Assembly: GCA_015063305.1 (NCBI GenBank)
Contig: SVUJ01000015.1
Span: 1-43,242, forward strand
From: Oscillospiraceae bacterium
Lineage (GTDB): Bacteria; Bacillota; Clostridia; Oscillospirales; CAG-272
Length of the DNA stretch: 43,242 bases
Direction of reading: 5' to 3'
The notes under the pieces were generated by a model. It saw only the letters and a list, made by a program, of their open reading frames with translations. It searched no databases and was not told where the DNA came from. This document shows positions 25,648 to 34,698 of this stretch, one piece after another (the stretch's first letter is position 1; the number at the start of each line of letters is the position of its first letter). Made by a program: the position numbers and the translations under genes.

Positions 25648-27879
25648 TCACTTGTATATTACGTAAGCTCCGCCCTTGAGGACTTTTTCATCCATTCCGG
25701 GTATGCGGACTATAGCCTCGGTATTCTTGGGAAGCTCTATCTCGTATCTCACTCTGCCGTCGATATATCTCCAGCTTGTAAATACTCTTCCGTTTCTTGT
25801 ATCAACAGAAGCCTCGGCAAAGCCTATTCCCTCGTTGGGGCTGGGCTCGATAACTATCTTAGAGTATGCAGGGCCGTCGTCGCGTATCTTGATACCTACC
25901 ATATTGCCGAACATCCAATCAAACACCGCTCCGTAGGCGTAGTGGTTAAAGGAGTTCATATCGGTGCTCCACATCTTGCCGTTGGCGTCAAAGCTGTCCC
26001 AATGCTCCCACACGGTGGTAGCGCCGTTGTTGACCGAGAAGAGCCAAGAGGGGTTCTTCTCCTGAAGGAGCAGGTCGTAGGCCGCGTCTGTTCTTCCGTT
26101 ATCCGAGAGCGCGTGAAGTATATAGGGCGTTCCAACAAATCCCGTTGTCATACATCCGTCGTGCTCCTTGATAAGCTCTACAAGACGGGTAACGAGCGCT
26201 TCTCTCTCGTTATCCTCGCAGAGGTCAAATCTGAGTATGAGCGCGATAGCTGTCTGTGTAACTCCCTTAACAGGTCTGTCGGTAGCAAGTCCGTCAGCCT
26301 TGGGATATACCACAGGCATTCCGTCCTTCATAAACGCTTCTCTGAATGCCGCGCGAACGTTTTTATAAAGCTCCTCGTAATGAGCAACGTCCTCATCAAG
26401 TCCAAGTGTACGAGCCGCCTTTATAAGGATAGCGGTCGAATATGCGAAGAAAGCGCTGGCTATAAGGTCTGTCTGTGTAGCGCCGATATAAACGCCGTAG
26501 CCCGCGTCCATAGCAAGCCAGTCACCGTAGTGATAAGTGCCTACCCACAAGAACTCCTCGTCGCCCTTGCCGTGCATATACTCTACCCACTTTTTCATCA
26601 TGGGATAGTTAGCTCTGAGCATCTCAAGGTCGCCGTACGCCTTATACATCTCCCAAGAGCAAACGGTAGTGCAATCTCCCCACGCCGCAGCTATTCTCTT
26701 TCCGTTTACGCCGCAGGTGGGAACGACTCCGTGTATACCACCCTCGGGGGTCTGCTCTATAGCAACGTCCTGAAGCCACTTTCTGAAGAATTTCTCAACG
26801 TCATAGTTTATTGCCGCTGTACGGCAGAAGACCTGAGCGTCACCCGTCCAACCAAGTCGCTCATCTCTCTGAGGGCAGTCTGTAGGTATGTCAATGAAGT
26901 TACTTCTCTGTCCCCATACGATATTGCTGTAAAGACGGTTAAGCTTATCGTTTCCGCAAACGAAGTGTCCCGTTCTTGTCATATCGGAGTATATTGCCAC
27001 GCCGGTAAAGTTGTTTATATCTATCTCCTCGAAGGGATACTCATCAATTCTTATGTATCTGAAGCCCTGGAAGGTAAACATAGGCTTGAGCAGATCCTCG
27101 CCTCCGCTGAGCGTATAGGTCATACAGCACTTTGCCGAACGAAGGTTGTCATTATAGAAGTTACCGTCCTTATCAAGCACCTCAGCGTGATTGATAACGA
27201 CTCTATCTCCCTTCTTGCCCTTTATCCTTACCTCAACGTATCCCGCAAAGTTCTGACCGAAGTCTATGACCTTTTCTCCCTTGGGGGTGATTATAAGCTG
27301 TGTGGGGATCATTCTCTCTCTTTCGGCAACGAACTCGCCCACCTGCTCTATGACCGCGGGCTTATTCTCCTCGTCAAGGATAGCGTTGCCAAGCTTAACT
27401 ATATCAGCCGAGAGGTCGATAGTATCTCCGTCGTAATGCTCGGAAAATACCACCTTAGAGGTATATATCTCCCAGCTGTCATCGGTAGCAACTACTACCA
27501 CCTCTCCGTCCTCATAGGTTATCTCTATAGAAGCCTTGATGGCGATATTCGAGCAATCCACCGCAGGTCTTGGCGGAGTACCGAGAGCGCTGTACATCCA
27601 GCCCTTTCCAACAACCACCGACACGGTATTGTTAGCACAAAGAAGCTCTGTAACGTCGTATCTCTGGAACTGAACTCGGGTAGCGTAAGAGGTATAACCG
27701 GGGGTCATAACGTAATCCCCTACCTTAGCGCCGTTTATGTACATATGGTATATGCCAAGAGAGGTAACGCAAGCCTCTGCCTTGACTATTTTTTTGTCCG
27801 CAGAAAAGACCTTTCTGAATTCGGGACACATCTCTCCCATATTCGGAACTGTTTTTATCCATTTTGCCTGTATGTTCAT
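25648..27879 (-). CDS. Alpha-L-rhamnosidase (GH78)
   Basis: This 743-residue enzyme releases terminal rhamnose from plant or bacterial glycans. The N-terminal beta domain has SLGIYHMYINGAKVGDYVMTPG-type sequence and TYTLSGGEDLLKPMFTFQGFRYI. The catalytic (alpha/alpha)6 domain has the GH78 acid cluster in TDCPQRDERLGWTGDAQ. The C-terminal part has SFNHYAYGAVFDWMF. The ATG at 27879 follows GGAGG by five bases and is chosen over an in-frame ATG at 27903. No signal peptide is seen, so it acts in the cytoplasm. It is a single-gene unit with no transporter beside it. Confidence 0.92.
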   Translation of the reverse strand: MNIQAKWIKTVPNMGEMCPEFRKVFSADKKIVKAEACVTSLGIYHMYINGAKVGDYVMTPGYTSYATRVQFQRYDVTELLCANNTVSVVVGKGWMYSALGTPPRPAVDCSNIAIKASIEITYEDGEVVVVATDDSWEIYTSKVVFSEHYDGDTIDLSADIVKLGNAILDEENKPAVIEQVGEFVAERERMIPTQLIITPKGEKVIDFGQNFAGYVEVRIKGKKGDRVVINHAEVLDKDGNFYNDNLRSAKCCMTYTLSGGEDLLKPMFTFQGFRYIRIDEYPFEEIDINNFTGVAIYSDMTRTGHFVCGNDKLNRLYSNIVWGQRSNFIDIPTDCPQRDERLGWTGDAQVFCRTAAINYDVEKFFRKWLQDVAIEQTPEGGIHGVVPTCGVNGKRIAAAWGDCTTVCSWEMYKAYGDLEMLRANYPMMKKWVEYMHGKGDEEFLWVGTYHYGDWLAMDAGYGVYIGATQTDLIASAFFAYSTAILIKAARTLGLDEDVAHYEELYKNVRAAFREAFMKDGMPVVYPKADGLATDRPVKGVTQTAIALILRFDLCEDNEREALVTRLVELIKEHDGCMTTGFVGTPYILHALSDNGRTDAAYDLLLQEKNPSWLFSVNNGATTVWEHWDSFDANGKMWSTDMNSFNHYAYGAVFDWMFGNMVGIKIRDDGPAYSKIVIEPSPNEGIGFAEASVDTRNGRVFTSWRYIDGRVRYEIELPKNTEAIVRIPGMDEKVLKGGAYVIYK

Positions 27880-27911
27880 ATGAACCTCCGAAGTTTTAAT
27901 CATACTAATAC

Positions 27912-27940
27912 ATTATATCATTACTTTACAAATAAATCAA
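27912..27940 (-). promoter_or_regulatory. Promoter of the rhamnosidase gene
   Basis: On the minus strand TTGATT and a perfect TATAAT are 17 bases apart, about 33 bases before the ATG at 27879. Confidence 0.75.
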
Positions 27941-27962
27941 TAGCTATGATCAAAATAAAAAC

Positions 27963-27984
27963 AGGGAGCGCCTCTGCGCTCCCT
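27963..27984. terminator. Intrinsic terminator of rplS
   Basis: AGGGAGCGC and GCGCTCCCT make a perfect 9-bp stem with a 4-base loop, then GTTTTTATTTTG on the minus strand and ATTTTTATC on the plus strand. It lies 18 bases beyond the rplS stop. Confidence 0.88.
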
Positions 27985-28002
27985 ATTTTTATCAAAGATA
28001 AT

Positions 28003-28344
28003 TTAGATCTTTTCTTTGACCTTGGATGCCTTACCAACTCTGTCGCGGAGATAGTAGAGCTTTGCTCTTCTAACCTTACCAACGCGAACAACGTCAACCT
28101 TTACGACGTTGGGAGAGTGGATGGGGAATGTCTTCTCAACACCGCAACCGTAAGCAACACGTCTTACAGTAAAGGTCTCGGAGATACCGCCGCCATGCTT
28201 TGCGATAACAGTTCCCTCAAACATCTGAATTCTCTCGCGGTTTCCCTCTTTGATACGGTTGTGAACACGAATAGTGTCACCAACGTTTACTACGGGAACA
28301 TCCGTCTTAAGCTGCTCGTTTGTAAAAGCCTGAATCAAATCCAT
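28003..28344 (-). CDS. rplS: 50S ribosomal protein L19
   Basis: The 113-residue protein matches bacterial L19 over its full length: [26 protein letters not shown] in parts, then [16 protein letters not shown] and [13 protein letters not shown], then [27 protein letters not shown]19 sits at the 30S-50S interface. AAGGAGG precedes the ATG. It forms its own unit with promoter, leader and terminator; the genes rpsP, rimM and trmD that often precede it are not here. Confidence 0.97.
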   Translation of the reverse strand: MDLIQAFTNEQLKTDVPVVNVGDTIRVHNRIKEGNRERIQMFEGTVIAKHGGGISETFTVRRVAYGCGVEKTFPIHSPNVVKVDVVRVGKVRRAKLYYLRDRVGKASKVKEKI

Positions 28345-28457
28345 TTTTCAGTCCTCCTTAAAAATCCGGGCATTCATGCAGAGCCACGCAGCGGACTGCC
28401 CTTGTTATATTGTTCAGAGCCGAAGGCGGTCTACCCACCCCTTCTCTGCGCACATTG
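28345..28457 (-). ncRNA. Structured 5' leader of rplS, possible L19 leader
   Basis: The transcript between the promoter and rplS is about 110 bases and can form two hairpins: a short one around GCC-UUC-GGC (plus 28416-28432) and a longer one closed by GGGCA and UGCCC (plus 28368-28401), ending just before the ribosome site. L19 leaders are known in Firmicutes as autoregulatory elements. I assign this from position and fold only. Confidence 0.45.
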
Positions 28458-28463
28458 CATTAT

Positions 28464-28492
28464 ATTATACCACAACTTTTTATGTTTTGCAA
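28464..28492 (-). promoter_or_regulatory. Promoter of rplS
   Basis: On the minus strand TTGCAA and a perfect TATAAT are 17 bases apart, giving a leader of about 110 bases. Confidence 0.8.
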
Positions 28493-28522
28493 TAGCTATT
28501 TTAAACTTTTTTAAAAATTTTA

Positions 28523-29935
28523 TCAGTTTTTCTTCTTTTTTGCAAAAGGCAAGAAAGCCAGAAGCTCTTTTACCGCTCTTATGATGCCCTTAGCGTTTAT
28601 CGCTATTATCACAAGCGCGATCAAGGCTTGAGCCGGATAGGAATATCTGTTGCCGCTATACATTGCCGCCGTCTGCACTGCCAAAAGCAATACGTTTATG
28701 ATCAAGCACACTGTATGCAGGTCGAATTTAACATATCTCTTTGTATCGTACGCCCTTATGATGTACACCGCAAGATAGCTTATCAGCGTCGCGACCGCCG
28801 CGCCCATTGCCCCGTGATCGGGTATCATAACAAAGTTTAGAACAACGTTTATCAAAGCGCCCATCAAGGCGGTGACCATGGACAGCACACTTTTCTTCTC
28901 AACGAAGTATACGCTTCCCATAAAGGACACAAGACTCGAAAAGAGCGTTGCGACAACAAGTATCGGAACGTATCTCCAGGACTCATAGTAGCTGTCCGCC
29001 AAAAGGATTTCGGTAAATATCTTACTTGCGCCGATCAGCGCCGACGCCGCCACGAAGATAAATCCCTGATACGACTTAAACACCGCGCTGAAGAAATCCG
29101 AGCGCTCCTCTGTTGTGGCGTCTTTGACAGCCGAAAACTGCCAAGCCTCTATAAAAACGGTACACACAAGGGTCAAAAGGGTTGGTATCTTGTACGCCGC
29201 GGCGTAAAGTCCTGTTTCGTCGATCCCGCAAAATGCTCTGACTATATATCTGTCCGACACCGAGGTAATAAGCCACATCATCGTGGTGGGGATATAGGGT
29301 ATGCTGAACTTGAGCATATCGCGAAGCGTTACCTTCGATATACAACTCAGCGACATATCCCTATAGAGCTTTGCCGCAAAGAATATCAAGACCGTGACCG
29401 CAAGGTCGCCTATAACGACCGAGAGCACGTATCCGAAAGCGCCAAGCTCAAATACCGCCAAAAACAAAATATTCAGAACGACCGTCAAAAGAGTATTCAG
29501 TATTCCCTGTATCGCAAACAGTCCCGTTCTTCCCTGCGCCCTTATATACTGCGCGCAAGCCGAATGGAAGTTAGCGCAAACAACGTAGCATCCGATAAGC
29601 AGCACGTATCCGTTAAGGTCTTTGAAAATGCCCAACAGCGGAAGCAGCGCAAACATACACGCGCTTCCGATAAACAGCGCAAAGATACCCGTTGAAAATA
29701 CCTTTTTTCTATCCTCACAGTCAAGCGAAAACCTGAAAAGTCCCTCGCATATTCCTATACAGGCTATCGGAATTATCAAATTCGCCGTCTGTGCAACAAG
29801 GTCTGCCACGCCGAATTGCTCGGGCGACAGAATGAGCGTATAAAAAGGCATCATCAACAGAACTATCACCTTTGAGGCGAAAGTTCCCGCGCCGAGTATC
29901 AGCGTATTTGATATTAATTTTTTATACCTACTCAT
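28523..29935 (-). CDS. Polysaccharide/oligosaccharide flippase family protein (MOP superfamily)
   Basis: A 470-residue membrane protein with about 12-14 hydrophobic segments. The N-terminal SNTLILGAGTFASKVIVLLMMPFYT is typical of Wzx/RfbX-like lipid-linked sugar flippases; GLYAAAYKIPTLL in the second half is the internal repeat. It ends with a lysine-rich tail (FAKKKKN). It follows yebC by 21 bases and shares its transcript. No glycosyltransferase genes are near, so its cargo cannot be inferred. Confidence 0.88.
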   Translation of the reverse strand: MSRYKKLISNTLILGAGTFASKVIVLLMMPFYTLILSPEQFGVADLVAQTANLIIPIACIGICEGLFRFSLDCEDRKKVFSTGIFALFIGSACMFALLPLLGIFKDLNGYVLLIGCYVVCANFHSACAQYIRAQGRTGLFAIQGILNTLLTVVLNILFLAVFELGAFGYVLSVVIGDLAVTVLIFFAAKLYRDMSLSCISKVTLRDMLKFSIPYIPTTMMWLITSVSDRYIVRAFCGIDETGLYAAAYKIPTLLTLVCTVFIEAWQFSAVKDATTEERSDFFSAVFKSYQGFIFVAASALIGASKIFTEILLADSYYESWRYVPILVVATLFSSLVSFMGSVYFVEKKSVLSMVTALMGALINVVLNFVMIPDHGAMGAAVATLISYLAVYIIRAYDTKRYVKFDLHTVCLIINVLLLAVQTAAMYSGNRYSYPAQALIALVIIAINAKGIIRAVKELLAFLPFAKKKKN

Positions 29936-29956
29936 ACGACCTCCGTCAGAGCGGTA

Positions 29957-30688
29957 TCAGTCGCAGTTTTCCCAGTTGTGGTAGACGTTCATTACGTCAT
30001 CGTCTTCCTCAAGATGCTCTATAAGAAGGTTCATAAACTTAATGTCCTCTTCACTCTCAAGTGTGACGTAGTTTGAGGGGATCTTCGTCTTCTCTGCCGA
30101 TGCTATCTCGTATCCCGCAGCCTCGATAGCCTCCTTGATATCGTAAAGGTCATCGGTCACGGTGTATATCTCAAAGATATCCTCGTCGGCAAGGAAGTCC
30201 TCAGCTCCCGCTTCAAGAGCGGTTTCCATAAGCTTGTCCTCGTCGATATCTCCGTCCTCGTTAGATACAACTATTACTCCCTTTTCGGAGAAAAGATATC
30301 CAACGCATCCCGACTGACCGAGGTTTCCGTGATATTTGGAGAAATAAGAACGAACGTTTCCCGCCGTGCGGTTTCTGTTATCGGTAGTAGTTTCAACTAT
30401 TACCGCGATACCCGCAGGGCCGTATCCCTCGTATACTATCTCCTCATAAGACTCGGAAGTACCTCCCTGAGCCTTCTTGATTATACGGTCGATATTATCG
30501 TTGGGAACGTTATTGGATTTTGCCTTCTGTATAAGATCGCGGAGCTTGGAGTTTGACGTGGGATCAGCTCCCCCCTCCTTTACCGCGATAGATATCTCCT
30601 TACCTATCTTTGTAAACACCTTTGCCTTCTGAGCGTCGGTCTTCTCTTTTTTGTGCTTGATATTAGCCCATTTACTATGTCCTGACAT
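29957..30688 (-). CDS. yebC: YebC/PmpR family protein
   Basis: A 243-residue match to the YebC/TACO1 family from MSGHSKWANIKHKKEKTDAQ at the start to VYHNWEN at the end, with VYEGYGPAGIAVIVE in the middle. Members have been described as DNA-binding regulators and, more recently, as factors that help ribosomes through proline-rich sequences. Length is canonical. It lies 16 bases downstream of argS and shares its promoter. Confidence 0.95.
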   Translation of the reverse strand: MSGHSKWANIKHKKEKTDAQKAKVFTKIGKEISIAVKEGGADPTSNSKLRDLIQKAKSNNVPNDNIDRIIKKAQGGTSESYEEIVYEGYGPAGIAVIVETTTDNRNRTAGNVRSYFSKYHGNLGQSGCVGYLFSEKGVIVVSNEDGDIDEDKLMETALEAGAEDFLADEDIFEIYTVTDDLYDIKEAIEAAGYEIASAEKTKIPSNYVTLESEEDIKFMNLLIEHLEEDDDVMNVYHNWENCD

Positions 30689-30704
30689 CTATATTACCTG
30701 CCTT

Positions 30705-32417
30705 TTAAATTTTTTCTGTTTTCTTTATGCAAACAAGCTCAAACGCGTTTCCGAGTACCGTTTTAACAGCTCCCGCAAGCATAAGTCTTGTGTTCTTGAC
30801 CTTCTCGTCCTCAGCGCCCAGAATGGTGCAGTTGTGATAAAATCTGTTAAACGCCGAAGCAACGTCAAGTATATATCTGATTATAACAGAGGGCTCATAG
30901 GTATCTATCGCCTCTCTGACCTTTTCCTCAAAGGTCAAAAGCGTCTTAACAAGATCCTTTTCCTCTTTCGCCGTGATAACGATATCGCCGTCAAGGTCTA
31001 TCTCGCCGCCCTTCTCAAGCACCGAGCAGGAACGCGCGTAGGTATACTGAACGTAAGGTCCTGTATTTCCGTCAAAGCTGAGCGCTTCCTCCATAACGAA
31101 GTTGATATCCTTCATTCTGCTTCCCGAGAGATAATAGAATACCACAGCGCCTATTCCGACAGCCTCGGCAATATCCTCTCTTCCGCGAAGGTCGGGATTT
31201 TTCTCCTCCATTATCGCTCTTACCTTATCCACAGCAAGCGCGAAGAGGTCCTTAAGAAGTATAACGTTACCCGTTCTCGTGGCAAGCTTCTCTCCGTTTA
31301 TGCTGACAGTTCCGTAAGGCACGTGAACGAGCTTATCGTGCCAATCGTAGCCCATAAGCTCAACGACCTTGAACCACTGCTTGAAGTGAAGGCTCTGACC
31401 TGCCGAGGTAACGTAGATAGCCTTATCGAAATCATAAGTCTGCTTGCGGTATACAGCCGCCGCTATATCTCTTGTGGGATAGAGCGTAGAGCCGTCGCGC
31501 TTAAGTATAAGACAGGGCGGCATTCCGTACTCCTCAAGGTCAACTATAGACGCACCGTCGTCTATCTTCATAAGTCCCATATCACGGAGCTTCTGGACCT
31601 GAGCGGGCATCTTGTCGGTATAGAAGGACTCTCCCTTGTAGCTATCGAACTCGATACCGAGCTGCTTATATGTCTTCTGATACTCAGCAAGGCTTATATC
31701 AACGAACCAGCGCCAAAGGGCGATATTCTCCTCGTCGCCCTCCTCGAGCTTATGGAACTCGGCTCTTGCCTTTTCGTTGAGTGTGGGCTCTTTCTCGGCT
31801 TCCTCGTGGAATTTGACGTAAAGCTCTACCAGCTTGTCTATTCCGCCGTTCTCGATAAGCTCCTTGTTTCCCCACATACGGTAAGCCACGATAAGCTTTC
31901 CGAACTGAGTTCCCCAGTCACCGAGATAGTTTATGCCAACACACTTATATCCCGCGAACTCGTGGAGCTTTCTGAGCGAATGACCGATGACTGTCGTTCC
32001 CAGGTGTCCGATATGGAAGGGCTTTGCCACGTTGGGCGAGGAATAGTCGAGAACTACCGTCTTTCCTTCGCCGATTTCGGGCGCTCCGTATCTTTCTCCC
32101 TTTTCTGCGACCTCGGACATAAGCTTGCGCGCCATATATTCCGCGTCAAGATATATATTAAAATATCCGTTGAGCGCTTCCGCGCGTGCGACCGCAGGGG
32201 TAGAAAATCCCTCGGCAAGGTCTGCCGCGATCTTTACGGGTGAGGAACGAAGCACACGGCTCAGCTTAAAGCAAGGCAGAGCTATATCTCCCATTTTATC
32301 GTCGGGCGGATATTCAAGCATAGCTTCAACGGCAGCCGCGTCAAGCCCTGCGGCGGCATTCATAGACTGAATACGCTCCGCAATAGCGGCTGATATTATC
32401 TTTTTGATCTCTATCAT
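30705..32417 (-). CDS. argS: Arginyl-tRNA synthetase
   Basis: A 570-residue class I synthetase that charges tRNA-Arg. The HIGH motif is FHIGHLG (residues 134-140) after SSPNVAKP; GDWGTQFGKL follows and the anticodon-binding C-terminal domain has ASAFNRFYHNC. ArgS proteins often lack a clear KMSKS, and here only INGEKLATRTGN stands in its place. The start ATG follows GAGGAG. It is first gene of the argS-yebC-flippase unit. Confidence 0.96.
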   Translation of the reverse strand: MIEIKKIISAAIAERIQSMNAAAGLDAAAVEAMLEYPPDDKMGDIALPCFKLSRVLRSSPVKIAADLAEGFSTPAVARAEALNGYFNIYLDAEYMARKLMSEVAEKGERYGAPEIGEGKTVVLDYSSPNVAKPFHIGHLGTTVIGHSLRKLHEFAGYKCVGINYLGDWGTQFGKLIVAYRMWGNKELIENGGIDKLVELYVKFHEEAEKEPTLNEKARAEFHKLEEGDEENIALWRWFVDISLAEYQKTYKQLGIEFDSYKGESFYTDKMPAQVQKLRDMGLMKIDDGASIVDLEEYGMPPCLILKRDGSTLYPTRDIAAAVYRKQTYDFDKAIYVTSAGQSLHFKQWFKVVELMGYDWHDKLVHVPYGTVSINGEKLATRTGNVILLKDLFALAVDKVRAIMEEKNPDLRGREDIAEAVGIGAVVFYYLSGSRMKDINFVMEEALSFDGNTGPYVQYTYARSCSVLEKGGEIDLDGDIVITAKEEKDLVKTLLTFEEKVREAIDTYEPSVIIRYILDVASAFNRFYHNCTILGAEDEKVKNTRLMLAGAVKTVLGNAFELVCIKKTEKI

Positions 32418-32470
32418 ATTGATGACTCCTCTGAAATTTATAAATCAAACAAAATTAACACAACTTTTTT

Positions 32471-32499
32471 ATTTTATCACACAAGCGCTCTTTTTTCAA
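32471..32499 (-). promoter_or_regulatory. Promoter of the argS-yebC-flippase unit
   Basis: On the minus strand TTGAAA and TAAAAT are 17 bases apart, about 55 bases before the argS ATG. The short leader leaves no room for a T-box. Confidence 0.75.
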
Positions 32500-32517
32500 G
32501 CGATTTGTAAAGATTTT

Positions 32518-34194
32518 TCAAGCTTCTCTACCCTCGTCTATCATCTCACGCGCGGCGCTTCTCTGTATCTCGCTTATCTCTATTCCGCCGAGTATTCTCG
32601 CTATCTCCTCCACGCGCTCATCATATCCAAGCTCCGAGAGGGCTGTTTGCACCCTTCCGTCCTTTTCGGATTTTGAAACGAAGAGGTGAGAATCGGCAAG
32701 AGAGGCTATCTGCGCCGAATGTGTAACGCACACGACCTGCGAGCCCTTAGCTATCTCGCGCAGCTTTATGCCCACCTTTCGAGAGGTCTTTCCCGAAATT
32801 CCGGTATCTATCTCATCGAAAATAGCCGTATCTATTCCGTCACACTCATTGAGCGCACTCTTAAGAGAGAGCATTATTCGCGCAAGCTCGCCGCCCGACG
32901 CTATCTTTATCATAGGCATCATAGGCTCGCCCGCGTTGGTGGCTATCAGGAATTCTACCTCGTCAAGTCCGTTGGGGCAAAGCTCCTCTTTAGACACGAG
33001 CGACACCTCAAAGCGGACCTTGGGCATATCAAGGAATTCAAGTGTTTCGGTGACCTTTGAGGTAAGTGACCTTGCCGCCGCCATTCTCTTTTTTCTGATA
33101 TCAAGCGCCCTCTGACGTGCAACAGCGCTAAGAGATTTCAGCTTGTCCTCAATCTCTCCAATCCTCTCGTCCGAGTTTTCTATAGCGTCAAGCCTCTGCG
33201 CCGCATCATCGCGGAAACGCAATATATCCCCGACTGTCGAGCCGTATTTTCTTTTCAGCTTTGATATAGCCTCAAGCCTTGTTTCTATCTTATCTATCCT
33301 TGCGGTCGGGTCTTCGTCGCCAAACTCTCCGAGCGACAGCGCCGCCTCGGATATATCGTCTATCTCGTATTTGACCTCGGTAAGTCTGCTCGCAAGTCCC
33401 TCTGCCTCGGGGATTATTGCCGAGAGCTGCTCAAGCGCCGATGCCGCCCTATCAATAAGATATGCCGCACCAACTCCCTTTTCGCCGCCGTTGAGCGCCT
33501 TCTGCACGAGCATAGACTGCTTTTTTATCTTCTCAATACTCTGAAGTCTTTGAGATTCGGCAACAAGCGCCTCTTCCTCTCCGTCCTTCAGCTTGACGGC
33601 ATCTATGTCGTTTATCTGATATTTAAGCATCTCTCTCAGACGGTTAGTTTCCATAATGTCCTTGTTAAAGGCATCGAGCTCACGTCTGTATCTCACTATC
33701 TCGGCATATATTTCGGAATACGCGCTCACATCGTCAGCGCACCCCGCATAGGTGTCGAGAAGCTCTATGTGATTTGCCCTGTCAAGAAGTCTGTGGCTGT
33801 CGTTCTGACCGTGTATGTTAAATAGCACCGAGCTTATCTCCCTGAGCACCGACAGCGTTACCGCCCGTCCGTTCACACGGGCGCTCGACGCCGAGTCTGC
33901 GCTGATGCTTCTTGAGAGCATTATGCTTCTGTCCTCTACCGAAAAACCGAGCTCCTCTATGATGCTCTTTGCCCTGTCGCTGATATCGCAAAACACAGCG
34001 CAGACCTCACCTGAGCGCTCTCCCGTACGGACTATGCCCTTATCCGCCCTCACCCCCGAAAGAAGGTTAAGACAGTCGATAATTATCGATTTTCCCGCGC
34101 CCGTTTCACCCGACAGAACGGTAAATCCCGCTCTCATATCAACGTCAAGCGTTTTAACGACCGCGATATTTTCTATATGAAGCGATGAAATCAT
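32518..34194 (-). CDS. recN: DNA repair protein RecN
   Basis: A 558-residue SMC-like ATPase acting early at DNA double-strand breaks. Walker A is GETGAGKS at residues 29-36; the central part is coiled-coil; the C-terminal signature SGGELARIMLSLK and Walker B AIFDEIDTGISG, then VCVTHSAQIASLADSH, are all clear. Length is typical. It ends the long leftward housekeeping operon, directly after argR (15 bases), an arrangement common in Firmicutes. Confidence 0.96.
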   Translation of the reverse strand: MISSLHIENIAVVKTLDVDMRAGFTVLSGETGAGKSIIIDCLNLLSGVRADKGIVRTGERSGEVCAVFCDISDRAKSIIEELGFSVEDRSIMLSRSISADSASSARVNGRAVTLSVLREISSVLFNIHGQNDSHRLLDRANHIELLDTYAGCADDVSAYSEIYAEIVRYRRELDAFNKDIMETNRLREMLKYQINDIDAVKLKDGEEEALVAESQRLQSIEKIKKQSMLVQKALNGGEKGVGAAYLIDRAASALEQLSAIIPEAEGLASRLTEVKYEIDDISEAALSLGEFGDEDPTARIDKIETRLEAISKLKRKYGSTVGDILRFRDDAAQRLDAIENSDERIGEIEDKLKSLSAVARQRALDIRKKRMAAARSLTSKVTETLEFLDMPKVRFEVSLVSKEELCPNGLDEVEFLIATNAGEPMMPMIKIASGGELARIMLSLKSALNECDGIDTAIFDEIDTGISGKTSRKVGIKLREIAKGSQVVCVTHSAQIASLADSHLFVSKSEKDGRVQTALSELGYDERVEEIARILGGIEISEIQRSAAREMIDEGREA

Positions 34195-34209
34195 TTTCCT
34201 CTCCCGAAA

Positions 34210-34665
34210 TCAAAAGGTCTTCATAAGCTCTTTTATCTTCTCGCTTATCTCCTTAGAGGACTCGGCGTCGCGTGTGACTATGATTATAGTATCATCTCCG
34301 CCCACACAGCCGAGAATACTGTGCATATTGAGCGCGTCAACTCCCGATGCCACCGCCTGTGCAAGTCCGGGATAGGTCTTCAGAACTATGTTGTTCCCCG
34401 CATAATCTACACTCACGATAGAATCGACCACCGCATTGTTGAACTTCACGTTGTTCGAACGGTTGCGTATCTGATTTGCGGTATATTTATAAGTTCCCCT
34501 TGCGGTAAGTACCTTTGTGAGCTTCAGCTCTCTCATATCTCTCGATATAGTCGCCTGTGTCACGTTATATCCGTCAGCACGAAGTCTGCTTATCATTTCG
34601 TCCTGAGTTTCTATCTCAAATTTGGATATCAGCTCAAGTATTTTTTCCTGTCTTTTATTTTTCAT
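34210..34665 (-). CDS. argR: Arginine repressor ArgR
   Basis: A 151-residue regulator. The N-terminal winged helix has RQEKILELISKFEIETQDE and VTQATISRDMRELKLTKV; the C-terminal oligomer and arginine-binding domain has NIVLKTYPGLAQAVASGVDAL and LGCVGGDDTIIIV. It would repress arginine synthesis genes when arginine is plentiful. It lies between nadK and recN, its usual place in Firmicutes. Confidence 0.96.
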   Translation of the reverse strand: MKNKRQEKILELISKFEIETQDEMISRLRADGYNVTQATISRDMRELKLTKVLTARGTYKYTANQIRNRSNNVKFNNAVVDSIVSVDYAGNNIVLKTYPGLAQAVASGVDALNMHSILGCVGGDDTIIIVTRDAESSKEISEKIKELMKTF

Positions 34666-34698
34666 TTCAAACGAGCTCCTTGATAAATTCAGAGAATT

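Noticed and set aside
25942-28584. An 880-codon open frame on the plus strand opposite the rhamnosidase and rplS
   Set aside because: It is antisense to two well-supported genes, has no ribosome site and its translation is rich in Ser, Arg and Cys without any domain. It results from codon bias of the real genes.
32418-32517. T-box leader for argS
   Set aside because: The promoter lies only about 55 bases from the ATG, and no T-box consensus or antiterminator is visible.
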